This document shows, piece by piece, positions 7,908 to 17,202 of a stretch of DNA of 64,000 bases (position 1 is the first letter of the stretch; each line of letters starts with the position of its first letter). The notes under the pieces are model-generated. The model was not told where the DNA came from. It was given only the letters and a program-made list of their open reading frames with translations, and made no database searches. Source of the stretch: Accumulibacter sp. (GTDB lineage Bacteria > Pseudomonadota > Gammaproteobacteria > Burkholderiales > Rhodocyclaceae); the NCBI RefSeq assembly GCF_036625195.1, contig NZ_JAZKUG010000001.1:1612001-1676000 (forward strand). The letters run 5' to 3'. The translations under genes and the position numbers were made by a program.

Positions 7908-9122
7908 ATGTCAGGAGTCCGCTCGTCGACGCTGCTGGTGCTGGTGTTCTGCACTGCCGAGATCCTTTCGATGGCCGGCTTCGCGCTTGTGCCATCGCTG
8001 CTGCCACGCCTGTCGCACGCCTGGTCGCTGTCGGCAACCGCTGCCGGCTGGCTGGGCGGCGTCTACTTTCTCGGTTACATCCTCGCCGTGCCGCTGCTCG
8101 TGAGCCTCACCGACCGGGTGGACGCGCGGCGCATCCATCTCGCCTGCGCCGCCCTCAACGGGCTCGCGCTGACGGGCTTCGCGCTCCTCGCTGACGGCTT
8201 CGTCGCCGCGCTCGGCTGGTGGTGGCTCGCCGGTCTGTCCCTGGCCGGAACCTACATGCCCGGACTCAAGGCACTGACCGACCGCCTGCCGGCGGCCGCC
8301 CAGTCGCGTGGCACGGCGTTCTACACGGCTACCTTCGGCGTCGGTGTTGGCCTTTCGTATCTCTGGATCGAACTGGCGCAGCGCCACCTTGCCTGGCCCG
8401 TGCTGTTTGCCCTGGCCGCCGTCTGTGCTGCCCTGTCGGTCCTGCTCATCTGGTTGGCCGTGGCGCCCGCTGCCAGCGTGCCGTCGCTGCGCAGTCACGC
8501 CACCCACTGGCGCCTGGTGCTCGGCGACCGGCGCATCCTCGCCTTCTGCGGCGCCTATTTCGGTCACAACTGGGAACTGTTCGGCTTTCGCGCCTGGCTC
8601 GTTGCCTACCTCGTCTGGAGTCACGGCAGGTCGCCCGATGCCTGGACTTCGATGCCGGGAGTGGTGGCCGCACTGGCGACCTTTCTCGCGGTTCCAGCGA
8701 GCATCCTCGGCAACGAGGGCGCGCATCGCTGGGGACGCGGTCGCTGGCTGCGGGCCGTGATGCCCGTGTCCTGCATGCTGGCGCTCGTCGTCGCTGGCCT
8801 CAGCGACCGCCCGGGGCATGTCCTGGTGCCCCTGCTGCTCGTCTACGCAGCGAGCATGAACCTCGATTCGGCAGCGTTGACGGCCGGACTGGTCAGTGAA
8901 ACCGCAGGCGACCGACGTGGTACGGCTCTTGCGCTCTACTCGGCGATCGGTTTTGCCGGCGGCTGCATCGGTCCCCTGGCCTTCGGCATCGCGCTCGACA
9001 CTTTCGGTCGCGTCGACCCTGCCGGCTGGGCAGCCGGCTTCGTCAGCCTGGCCTTCGGTGTCGGCCTTGGCCGCTGGGCCATCGGCAGGAACAGCGAGGC
9101 CACGTTCAGCGCGAAGCGCTAG
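7908..9122 (+). CDS. Major facilitator superfamily transporter
   Basis: A 404-residue inner-membrane protein with about twelve hydrophobic segments in two halves, split by a polar stretch near residues 200-215. The short loop LVSLTDRVDARRIH after helix 2 fits the MFS motif A region. The substrate cannot be told from sequence. It follows ubiX by 25 bases on the same strand and ends 55 bases before the PAS-GGDEF-EAL gene, so it may be the last gene of the FAH-ubiX run. Confidence 0.85.
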   Translation: MSGVRSSTLLVLVFCTAEILSMAGFALVPSLLPRLSHAWSLSATAAGWLGGVYFLGYILAVPLLVSLTDRVDARRIHLACAALNGLALTGFALLADGFVAALGWWWLAGLSLAGTYMPGLKALTDRLPAAAQSRGTAFYTATFGVGVGLSYLWIELAQRHLAWPVLFALAAVCAALSVLLIWLAVAPAASVPSLRSHATHWRLVLGDRRILAFCGAYFGHNWELFGFRAWLVAYLVWSHGRSPDAWTSMPGVVAALATFLAVPASILGNEGAHRWGRGRWLRAVMPVSCMLALVVAGLSDRPGHVLVPLLLVYAASMNLDSAALTAGLVSETAGDRRGTALALYSAIGFAGGCIGPLAFGIALDTFGRVDPAGWAAGFVSLAFGVGLGRWAIGRNSEATFSAKR

Positions 9123-9177
9123 CGCCGAAGCAGTCGGCTTTCTTGCCTTCACTGACGAAGTCCTGCAGTATTGGCTG

Positions 9178-12100
9178 ATGAGCCAGGGGACAGCGCATGC
9201 CATCGACCGCCGTCAGCGCAGGATGCTGCTGCTCTGGCTCGGCGTTCTGCTGCTGGGGGTGCTGCTGCTGCTCGGTTATCAACTCTGGCTGAGCCATCAC
9301 GAGCAGCTGCGCGAGGCCGAGACGAAAACGCGAAATTATGCCGCAATCTTCGCGACCCGCCTGGACGCCACCCTCCGTCGGACCGATGCGGTACTCCAGG
9401 GAATCGAGCGGCTTCTGCCGTCTGCGGTGTTGAACCGGCAGGCCGCCGAGCGACACGCGCGGCAAGTCGGGGATGAACTCGACCTGCGGCTGCTGAATTT
9501 CGATGAGATCGTCGGTCTGCGGGTCTTCGATGCCGGCGGACGACTGCTCTACAGCTCCGGCCGCGCGACGACGCCGCGCATCGAGGTGAGTGACCGCGAC
9601 TACTTCATCACCCTCCGCGACGACCCGCTGGTCGGGCTCTTCTTCTCCGAAGTCATCGAATCGCGGGCAACTGGCCGGCCAAGCCTGATCGCCGCACGTG
9701 CGCTGCGCGACGAGCAGGGCACCTTTCTCGGACTGGCCAGCGCGGTGCTCGACCTAGCCCGCTATCAGGAGATCTTTCGTGCCGTCGATCTCGGCCAGCG
9801 TGGGTCGATTTCCTTCCGGCGCAGCGACGATCAGCGACTGGTGGTCCGCTGGCCGCACATCCCGGACGAGGTCAACCGGACGCTCTCGTCGGAGCATCCC
9901 GTCCGCCAGCAGATGAGCCGCGGCGCGAGGAGCGGCACCCTGCAGTTCGCCGCCCAGACCGACGGCGTCCAGCGCGTCTACAGCTACCACCAGCTCGAGC
10001 ACTACCCGTTCTATTTCATCATCGGCGCCAGCCGGGACGAGCTCTTCGCCGGCTGGCGCGCGCGCGCACTGGTCGTCGGCATGTCCGCCCTGCTGCTGCT
10101 CACGCTGTTCGCCATCCTGCTGCTTCGCCTCTGGCGCAGCGAGGCGCGCGCGGCCGCCGTCCTTGCCGACCTGATCTGCAGCGAGCGACTGCAGCGCGCC
10201 AAGGGCGAGCGGCTGGCGGTATTCGAGCGGCTGGCTGACAACGCCAGCCAGGGAATCGCCATGCTGCAGGCGACTGGTGAACTGAGCTACGCCAACCCGG
10301 CCTTGCGCCGCTTGCTGGATGTTCCGGCCGACGCCGATTGCAGCGACTACTCGCTGGCCCGCTTCTGCCTCCCGGAAAACGCGCAACAACTGCAGCAGCA
10401 CGTCCTGCCGGCAACCATCCGTGACGGGCAGTGGAGCGGGGAACTCGAACTGCAGTCGCTGCAGGGTCGACGCATACCGGCGCTGCACACGCTCTTCGTC
10501 GTCCAGGGTGGTGACGAAGAGCCGGCGATCGTTGCCGACCTGCTGGCCGACCTCAGCGAGCGGCAGCGGATGGAGCGGCGCAACCGCCAGCTGCTGGCCG
10601 AGATGGAAACCCTGCTGGGCAACGCACTGGTGGGCATCGTCCACCTGCGGGAGCGGCGGGTCGTCTCGTGCAACCGGCGCCTCGAGGAGATCTTCGGCTA
10701 TCGCGCGGGTGAGCTGACCGGAGAATCTTCCGAGTGTTTCTACCCCAGCCGCGATGTCTTCCTGCGGGTTGGCGAGCGCGCCTACGCGGTTGTCGGCGAG
10801 GGGCGCAACTTCAGCACCGAGTTGACGCTACGGCGCAAGGACGGCAGCCTCTTCTGGGGTGCGCTGACCGGCCGCGCGATCGATCCCGGACGGCCACACG
10901 AGGGAAGCATCTGGGTTTTCGCCGACATCTCCGAGCGCCAGCAGGCGGAGGAGGAGTCACGCAACCTCCTGCAGGCGGTGGAACAGAGTCCGGTCACCAT
11001 CGTCATCACCAATCGCAACGGCGACATCGAGTACGTCAACCCGAGCTTCACTCGCGTCACCGGCTACTCCCGGCTTGAAGCCATCGGCCAGAATCCGCGC
11101 ATCCTCAAGTCCGGCGATGTGCCCGGCGAAGTCTATCAGACCTTGTGGCAGACGCTGCTCGACGGCAAGGTGTGGACCGGGCTGCTGCACAACAGGCGCA
11201 AGAACGGCACGCTGTTCTGGGAAAGCGTCTCGATCGCACCGGTTTTCGGTGATCACGGCGAGGTGACGCATTACCTCGCGGTCAAGGAGGACGTAACCGA
11301 GCGCCTGCTGGCCGAGAAGCAGTTGCGCGAGAATGAGGAGGCCTTCAGGCGGCTCTTCGAGGACGCCAAGGATCCACTGCTGCTGCTCAAGAACGGAGCG
11401 TTCGTCGACTGCAACACCGCGACTCTCGACCTGCTCGGATACCCGTCCAAGGAGGAGTTCCTCGGCCACGGACCGGACGATATTTCGCCGCCTTACCAGC
11501 CTGATGGCCAGCCCTCGAAGGACAAGGCGCAAGCGATGATGGCCGCTGCGAACGAATTCGGCTATCACCGTTTCGAGTGGACCCATCGGCACCGCGATGG
11601 TCACGCGGTAGCGGTCGAAGTCACACTGACGCCGATCACGCTGCGCGGCGAGGTGATCCTGCACACCCTCTGGCGCGACATCAGCGAGCGCCGCCTGACC
11701 GAGCAGCGCCTGCGCCTGCTGGCGGCGGTGTTCGAGAACAGCGCCGAGGCGATCATGGTCAGCGACCGGGACAACCGCATCGTCGAGGTCAACGCCGCGT
11801 TCTCGCGCCTCACCGGCTACAGCGCCGACGAGGTTCGCGGCAGTGACCCGCGCCTCCTGTCCTCGGGATGCACGTCGACGGACGAATACCGCGGCATGTG
11901 GCAGGCGATCGACAAAAGCGGCCACTGGCAGGGCGAAATCTGTGACCGTCGCAAGGATGGTACGGTCTATCCGAAGTGGCTGTCGATCTCGACAATCCGT
12001 GGCGCCGACGGCAGCGTCGAGAACTACATCGGCAGCTTCGTCGATATCTCGGAGCGCAAGGCTGCCGAGGAGAGAATCCGCCACCTGGCGCACTTCGATA

Positions 12101-13377
12101 CGCTGACCCAGCTGCCCAACCGCTCGAATCTGCAGGGCCGCCTCGAGCAGGCTTTGGCAGCGGCGCGACGCGAGGGCGGGAGTTGTCCACTGGCAATCCT
12201 GTTCCTCGATCTGGATCGTTTCAAGAACATCAACGACACCCTCGGCCACCACGTCGGCGATGCGCTGCTGCTCGAGGTGTCGCAGAGACTGACCGGCAGC
12301 GTCCGGGCCAGTGACATCGTCGCCCGACTGGGCGGCGACGAGTTCGTCGTCGTCCTCTCGCGCGCCGATGCCCTTGCCGCCGAGCGAGTCGCGATGAAGA
12401 TCCAGCACGCACTGTCACAGCCCTACCAGATCGACGGGCAGGGCATGCACACGACCTCGAGCATCGGCATTGCCGTCTTTCCCGGTGATGGCGATACGGT
12501 CGAAGTACTGATGCGCAATGCCGACGCGGCGATGTACCACGCCAAGTCGGCCGGACGGAACAATGTCCAGTTCTTTACCGCCGGCATGAACCAGGCTGCC
12601 AGGGACCGGCGGCAGCTCGAAGAGGATCTGCACCTGGCCCTGCAGAACGAACAGTTCGTTCTCCACTACCAGCCCCAGGTCGACTCCCGGCGCCGGGTCT
12701 TCGGCGCCGAGGTCCTGCTGCGCTGGCAACATCCGCAGCACGGCCTCGTCCCGCCCGGGAAGTTCATCCCGCTGGCCGAGGACACCGGCCTGATCGTGCC
12801 GATCGGGCAGTGGGTTCTGGCGACCGCCTGCGCGCAGCTTGCCGACTGGCGCGGTGACGCGCGGGCCGGCGAGCTGCAGGTGGCGGTGAATGTCAGTGCA
12901 CGCCAGTTCCGACAGGTGGATTTCGTCGACCAGTTGCAAGCCTTGTTGCAGCGCAGCGGCGCCGATCCGACGCGGCTAAAGCTGGAGCTGACCGAGAGCC
13001 TCGTGCTCGACAACGTCGCCGACACGATCGCTCGAATGAATGCCATCAAGCAGCTTGGCGTCAGCTTCTCGATGGATGACTTTGGCACCGGTTACTCCTC
13101 GCTATCCTATCTGACGCGACTGCCGCTCGATCAGTTGAAGATCGACCGCGCTTTCGTCAGTCGGTTGCCGGACAACCAAAGCGATGCGATCATCGCGCAG
13201 ACCATCGTCACCATGGGCCGCAGCCTCGGCCTGAAGGTGATCGCCGAAGGGGTGGAGACGGCAGCGCAGTGCGAGTTCCTCGATCGTCATGGCTGCCACG
13301 GCTACCAGGGCTTCATGTTCGGCCGGCCGGTGCCGGTGGACGAGTTCACGCGGTTGCTGGCACCCGCTCCTGACTGA
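9178..13377 (+). CDS. Membrane-bound multi-PAS diguanylate cyclase/phosphodiesterase
   Basis: A 1399-residue signalling protein. In order: membrane helix (about 17-39), a periplasmic Cache-like sensor (about 45-290), a second helix (about 297-320), five PAS-type modules (starting near 345, 475, 595, 720 and 845), a GGDEF domain (about 970-1130) and an EAL domain (about 1145-1395). The cyclase site is intact as RLGGDEF with an inhibitory RxxD (RASD) five residues upstream. The EAL site reads EVL but keeps NVSARQF, ELTES, DDFGTGYSSL, KIDRAF and AEGVET, so hydrolysis of cyclic di-GMP is plausible. The start is the ATG at 9178; the frame is open further upstream but inside the MFS gene. Confidence 0.92.
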   Translation: MSQGTAHAIDRRQRRMLLLWLGVLLLGVLLLLGYQLWLSHHEQLREAETKTRNYAAIFATRLDATLRRTDAVLQGIERLLPSAVLNRQAAERHARQVGDELDLRLLNFDEIVGLRVFDAGGRLLYSSGRATTPRIEVSDRDYFITLRDDPLVGLFFSEVIESRATGRPSLIAARALRDEQGTFLGLASAVLDLARYQEIFRAVDLGQRGSISFRRSDDQRLVVRWPHIPDEVNRTLSSEHPVRQQMSRGARSGTLQFAAQTDGVQRVYSYHQLEHYPFYFIIGASRDELFAGWRARALVVGMSALLLLTLFAILLLRLWRSEARAAAVLADLICSERLQRAKGERLAVFERLADNASQGIAMLQATGELSYANPALRRLLDVPADADCSDYSLARFCLPENAQQLQQHVLPATIRDGQWSGELELQSLQGRRIPALHTLFVVQGGDEEPAIVADLLADLSERQRMERRNRQLLAEMETLLGNALVGIVHLRERRVVSCNRRLEEIFGYRAGELTGESSECFYPSRDVFLRVGERAYAVVGEGRNFSTELTLRRKDGSLFWGALTGRAIDPGRPHEGSIWVFADISERQQAEEESRNLLQAVEQSPVTIVITNRNGDIEYVNPSFTRVTGYSRLEAIGQNPRILKSGDVPGEVYQTLWQTLLDGKVWTGLLHNRRKNGTLFWESVSIAPVFGDHGEVTHYLAVKEDVTERLLAEKQLRENEEAFRRLFEDAKDPLLLLKNGAFVDCNTATLDLLGYPSKEEFLGHGPDDISPPYQPDGQPSKDKAQAMMAAANEFGYHRFEWTHRHRDGHAVAVEVTLTPITLRGEVILHTLWRDISERRLTEQRLRLLAAVFENSAEAIMVSDRDNRIVEVNAAFSRLTGYSADEVRGSDPRLLSSGCTSTDEYRGMWQAIDKSGHWQGEICDRRKDGTVYPKWLSISTIRGADGSVENYIGSFVDISERKAAEERIRHLAHFDTLTQLPNRSNLQGRLEQALAAARREGGSCPLAILFLDLDRFKNINDTLGHHVGDALLLEVSQRLTGSVRASDIVARLGGDEFVVVLSRADALAAERVAMKIQHALSQPYQIDGQGMHTTSSIGIAVFPGDGDTVEVLMRNADAAMYHAKSAGRNNVQFFTAGMNQAARDRRQLEEDLHLALQNEQFVLHYQPQVDSRRRVFGAEVLLRWQHPQHGLVPPGKFIPLAEDTGLIVPIGQWVLATACAQLADWRGDARAGELQVAVNVSARQFRQVDFVDQLQALLQRSGADPTRLKLELTESLVLDNVADTIARMNAIKQLGVSFSMDDFGTGYSSLSYLTRLPLDQLKIDRAFVSRLPDNQSDAIIAQTIVTMGRSLGLKVIAEGVETAAQCEFLDRHGCHGYQGFMFGRPVPVDEFTRLLAPAPD

Positions 13378-13486
13378 TGACCCGCGCATCCAGCGAGGTC
13401 GGGAAGCCGGATCCGGCGCGGCAAGACGTCGGCAGCAGCGCTGCCGGTATCAGCGGCAATAGGGGCCTTTTGGCGCCTTCGCCGAT

Positions 13487-14719
13487 TCAGTGATCAGCCC
13501 GGTCAGCCGCCGCCATCGCCGAGCGGGCGATGGCGGCGGGCGGCGGACGCAAGGACAGCAGCAGGCGTTTGATCGGCGCCGGCAGCGCCGCCTCGCCGAC
13601 CCGCTCGAGCGGCAGCCATTGCCAACGATGCTCGCCTGCGCTGCGGGCGATGATTTCGACGTCGGCGCGCACAACGGCCAATGCCAGGCGGAAGTGGGTG
13701 AAGCGGTGCCTGATGGATGGCAGCTCGCTGGTCACCAGAAGGCGACAACCGTTGCGCTGCGCCAGCGCCTCCACCGATCCGCCGGCGAGCTCCGGCAGAC
13801 TCAGCAGGCCACCCCAGATGCCACTCGCGGGGCGGCGCTCGAGCAAGACCTGGCGGCCATCGGTGAGGACGATGACACGCTCCCTGCGCTCCGGCAGCGG
13901 CTTCCTCGTCACCGGCACAGGCAGCGCTGCCTGCCGCCCCTGCTGCCGGGCGGCGCACAGCGATGCCAGTGGACAGCGGTCGCAGGCGGGCTGACGATGC
14001 ACGCACAGCGTTGCTCCGAGATCCATCAGCCCCTGTGAATAGGCCTCGATCTCCGTCGTCGGCAATAGCGATTCCGCCAGCGCCCACAGCCGCCGTCGAT
14101 CGACGGCCGGTGAAGCACTGCCATCGACGGCAAAGCACCGTGCCAGGACACGCCGGACATTGCCATCGAGGATCGCCGCCCGGCAACCAAAGGCGAAGAC
14201 GCCGATCGCGGCCGCCGTACTGCGCCCGATTCCCGGCAGGCGCGCAGTGATCTGCGGATCGCCGGGAAACTCGCCGCCATGCCGACTGACGATCGTCTGC
14301 GCGCAGCGGTGGAGGTTGCGCGCACGAGCGTAGTAACCGAGGCCCGACCAGGCTTCGAGGACACTCGCCAGCGGCGCTGCGGCAAGAGCCTCGAGAGTCG
14401 GAAAGCGGGCGCGGAAGCGCTGGTAATACGGAATGACCGAGCGCACCTGCGTCTGCTGCAGCATGATCTCGGACAGCCAGACGTGGTAGGGGTCGCGCGT
14501 CTGTTGCCAAGGAAGCTCGTGACGCCCATTCACCCTCTGCCAAGCCACCACCCGCTCGGCAAACCCGCTGCCAGCGACGTCCGCAGCGCTCACTGGACGC
14601 TGCGTGGCAAGTGGAGGGCAGCGAGAGGACGAGTGAGCCAAGCCGCCGACTCGCCCTGCGGCAGTTCCATTGATCTCATCCGTGTCGACAGTCGCCGGCG
14701 ACAAAGCCATAATGGGCAT
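13487..14719 (-). CDS. mutY: A/G-specific adenine glycosylase MutY
   Basis: MutY removes adenine mispaired with 8-oxoguanine. The catalytic HhH-GPD core is clear: ELPWQQTRDPYHVWLSEIML, the helix-hairpin-helix ARLPGIGRSTAAAIG and the catalytic Asp in ILDGNVRRV. The iron-sulfur cluster ligands follow as C-x6-C-x2-C-x5-C (CVHRQPACDRCPLASLC), then a C-terminal NUDIX-like domain for 8-oxoG recognition. From the first ATG the protein has 410 residues with about 50 nonconserved N-terminal residues; a GTG at 14593 would give 368 residues and fits the family better. It converges with the PAS gene across 109 bases in which no terminator is obvious. Confidence 0.93.
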   Translation of the reverse strand: MPIMALSPATVDTDEINGTAAGRVGGLAHSSSRCPPLATQRPVSAADVAGSGFAERVVAWQRVNGRHELPWQQTRDPYHVWLSEIMLQQTQVRSVIPYYQRFRARFPTLEALAAAPLASVLEAWSGLGYYARARNLHRCAQTIVSRHGGEFPGDPQITARLPGIGRSTAAAIGVFAFGCRAAILDGNVRRVLARCFAVDGSASPAVDRRRLWALAESLLPTTEIEAYSQGLMDLGATLCVHRQPACDRCPLASLCAARQQGRQAALPVPVTRKPLPERRERVIVLTDGRQVLLERRPASGIWGGLLSLPELAGGSVEALAQRNGCRLLVTSELPSIRHRFTHFRLALAVVRADVEIIARSAGEHRWQWLPLERVGEAALPAPIKRLLLSLRPPPAAIARSAMAAADRADH

Positions 14720-14896
14720 CCGTCCCGTTCGTCAACGCAGCCTCTGCAGCATTTCCGGCCGAACCGGCAAGAGCGGGCAGCGTTCCGACGAGCTTTTTCT
14801 CCGATGTCAATGCGACTGCCGTGCAGCATCTTGAAAGCCAACCCTCTTGCCGACGAACGATCTTAGCACGTCGCCGCCGCACCTCATGGAAACTTG

Positions 14897-15481
14897 ATGC
14901 GTCCGCCGCTTGATGCCCCGGAAAGCCTCGATATCGGCGATCCCATCGCTGCTCTCCTGCGTCCAGAGCAGCTACCGGATTCGTCGCAGGCGTCGCGCGC
15001 GATGGCCTGCCGTGCCTTTCGCGATGCGCTGGGCGGTTTTGCCACGGGAGTCACTGTCCTCACCGCGCTGGCACCCGACGGGCAGCCGGTCGGGGTGACG
15101 ATCAGTTCCTTCAACTCGGTCTCCCTGCAGCCACCACTGATTCTCTGGAGCCTTGCCTGCGATTCGCCGCGCCTGGAGGCGTTTCGCCGCGCCCAGCATT
15201 ATGCGGTGAATGTCCTCGCAGCGGACCAGGCATGGATTTCGGATCGCTTTGCAAGCCGGGGTCCCGATCGTTTCTCGGGCGTACGCACCATTGCCGGACT
15301 GGGTGGCGTGCCCGTTCTCGACGGCTGCCTCGCGTGCTTCGAATGCAGCAGCGAGGCCCATTATCCGGGTGGTGACCACATCATCTTCGTCGGCCGCGTC
15401 GACCGCTTTTCGCGTCACGAACAAGTGGAGCCGCTGATTTTCCACGACGGACGCTATCGGATTCTGGGCGACACATCCTGA
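14897..15481 (+). CDS. Flavin reductase domain protein (FMN-binding split barrel)
   Basis: A 194-residue protein of the flavin reductase-like family, which use NAD(P)H to reduce FMN or FAD for a partner monooxygenase. The conserved block FRDALGGFATGVTVLTA begins near residue 40 and is followed by PVGVTISSFNSVSLQPPLIL and FAVN-like and HIIFVGRV segments of the split barrel. About 35 residues precede the domain; an internal Met at 15002 (MACRAFRDALGGF) would remove them and is a real alternative. No monooxygenase gene lies next to it. It is divergent from mutY and upstream of hns. Confidence 0.85.
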   Translation: MRPPLDAPESLDIGDPIAALLRPEQLPDSSQASRAMACRAFRDALGGFATGVTVLTALAPDGQPVGVTISSFNSVSLQPPLILWSLACDSPRLEAFRRAQHYAVNVLAADQAWISDRFASRGPDRFSGVRTIAGLGGVPVLDGCLACFECSSEAHYPGGDHIIFVGRVDRFSRHEQVEPLIFHDGRYRILGDTS

Positions 15482-15566
15482 TCACCGCCGCTGGTATCGA
15501 GTCGTATTGCGCGGCCCGCCGCAGGACGCCTTCTACGTCCGCCCACTCACATTTTTCGGAGAATGT

Positions 15567-15594
15567 TTGCAACCAGGGATTCTTGGTGTATAAA
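15567..15594 (+). promoter_or_regulatory. Sigma-70-type promoter of the H-NS gene
   Basis: TTGCAA at 15567-15572 and TATAAA at 15589-15594 are separated by 16 bases, a close match to the sigma-70 consensus. The H-NS start codon is 24 bases downstream of the -10 box, with AAGGAGGAG at 15608-15616 as ribosome site, giving a very short leader. Both elements are much better than average for this GC-rich sequence, in keeping with a strongly expressed nucleoid protein. Confidence 0.65.
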
Positions 15595-15618
15595 TGCGGC
15601 TTTCTCAAGGAGGAGTAT

Positions 15619-15927
15619 ATGGCCAGCTACAAGGAACTGCTCGCGCAAAGGGCGCTGCTCGAAAAGCAGATTGAAGAAGCACGCCAAGTCGAGGTTTCCG
15701 ACGCCATTGCGCAGGCCAAGAAATTGATTGCCGAGCACGGTTTGACGGCCGCCGATCTTGGTTTCAAGATCGGCGGCGCTGCGGCGACGACCGCCAGGGC
15801 GAAGGTGGCCGTCGCCGTGAAATATCGTGGCCCCAACGGAGAAAGCTGGTCCGGACGCGGCAAGGCACCGAACTGGCTCACCAGTCTCGAAAGCGACGGC
15901 CGCCACCGCAGCGAGTTTCTCGTCTGA
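15619..15927 (+). CDS. H-NS family nucleoid-associated protein
   Basis: A 102-residue histone-like protein. The N-terminal half is a coiled coil (LLAQRALLEKQIEEARQVEV) for oligomerisation and the C-terminal half ends with the H-NS DNA-binding signature YRGPNGESWSGRGKAPNWL. It binds and silences AT-rich DNA. The start at 15619 is fixed by an excellent ribosome site and by the coiled coil beginning right after it; the open frame upstream runs through the promoter. It is transcribed alone. Confidence 0.94.
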   Translation: MASYKELLAQRALLEKQIEEARQVEVSDAIAQAKKLIAEHGLTAADLGFKIGGAAATTARAKVAVAVKYRGPNGESWSGRGKAPNWLTSLESDGRHRSEFLV

Positions 15928-16188
15928 CGCCAGTTCTCGGCTTCGTTGTTGGCACCGCCACCGGGCTGCCAGCCACTTTCTTGCCAAGGCCCTTGACGCT
16001 CGGCGCGGCTGCCCGGAGCATGCGTGCGGGTTTGCCGCAGCAACAGCCGCAAAATAGCCGTCGAACTGCGCCCGCAGGGCTGACGGCGGCCGGTGCCAAG
16101 GCTGATTTGCCAGAGACCGGTCGTCATCGGTTGCCGTCTGTCGATAATGGCAGAACAGGACCTCTCATTGATGACAAGGAGCCAGCAA

Positions 16189-17193
16189 ATGAATATCCTG
16201 GTCACCGGCGGCTGCGGCTATATCGGTTCGCACGCCTGCGTCGCACTGATCCTCGCCGGCCACGAGGTGACCGTGGTCGACGATCTTTCGAACAGCCGGG
16301 TCGAAGTTCTCGACCGCGTCGCAACGATAGCCGGTCGCAAGCCATCCTTTTTCCAGGGTGACGTTCGTGATCAGGACCTGTTGCGACGGGTCCTTGCCGC
16401 TGCCCCAATGGCTGCCGTTTTCCATTTTGCCGGTCTCAAGGCGGTTGGCGAGTCCGTCGCGCAACCCCTGCGCTATTACGACTGCAATGTCGGAGGGGCG
16501 ATTTCCCTATGCCATGCCATGGCCGATGTGGGAGTCAAGACGCTGATCTTCAGCTCGTCGGCCACGGTCTATGGCGATCCCGCGTCCGTGCCGATCAGTG
16601 AGGATTTTCCGCGCTCGGCGACCAATCCCTATGGCGCCAGCAAGCTGATGATCGAAGACATCCTCGCCGACCTATGCGCCGCCGAGGCGGACTGGCGGAT
16701 TGCCCGCCTGCGCTACTTCAATCCGGTTGGCGCGCACGCGAGCGGCCTGATCGGCGAGGAACCCAACGGCGTGCCCAACAACCTGATGCCTTATGTGGCG
16801 CAGGTTGCACAAGGAATCCGCCCCTGCCTGAACGTGTTTGGCAGTGATTACCCGACAGCCGATGGCACCGGGGTCAGGGATTACATCCATGTAATGGACC
16901 TGGTCGACGGGCACGTCGCCGCCCTCGATTATCTGCGCGAGAGACAGGGCCTGCTGACGGTTAACCTCGGCACCGGCTCTGGTTACTCCGTGCTCGAGAT
17001 GGTACGTGCATTCGAGTCGGCGAGTGGTCGCCCCATTCCTTATGTCATCGCGCCGCGCCGACCTGGCGATATCGCTTCATGCTACGCCGACCCCTCACTC
17101 GCCGCCAAGCTTCTCGGTTGGAAGGCGCGGCGCGGTATCGCGGAGATGTGCAGCGACGCGTGGCGCTGGCAGGCCCGCAACGCTGCGGGCTGA
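16189..17193 (+). CDS. galE: UDP-glucose 4-epimerase
   Basis: A 334-residue short-chain dehydrogenase-type enzyme that interconverts UDP-glucose and UDP-galactose for polysaccharide synthesis. It starts with the NAD-binding TGGCGYIGSH and carries the catalytic Ser-Tyr-Lys set in SSSATVYG and YGASK (Tyr148, Lys152); RDYIHVMDLVDGHVAAL and the LGTGSGYSVLE segment are typical of GalE. The ATG at 16189 has AAGGAG eight bases upstream and places the Rossmann motif at the N terminus. apaH follows after nine bases. Confidence 0.94.
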   Translation: MNILVTGGCGYIGSHACVALILAGHEVTVVDDLSNSRVEVLDRVATIAGRKPSFFQGDVRDQDLLRRVLAAAPMAAVFHFAGLKAVGESVAQPLRYYDCNVGGAISLCHAMADVGVKTLIFSSSATVYGDPASVPISEDFPRSATNPYGASKLMIEDILADLCAAEADWRIARLRYFNPVGAHASGLIGEEPNGVPNNLMPYVAQVAQGIRPCLNVFGSDYPTADGTGVRDYIHVMDLVDGHVAALDYLRERQGLLTVNLGTGSGYSVLEMVRAFESASGRPIPYVIAPRRPGDIASCYADPSLAAKLLGWKARRGIAEMCSDAWRWQARNAAG

Positions 17194-17202
17194 AACAGCC
17201 GA

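Noticed and set aside
13378..13486. Bidirectional terminator between the PAS gene and mutY
   Set aside because: Only short imperfect repeats without T runs were found.
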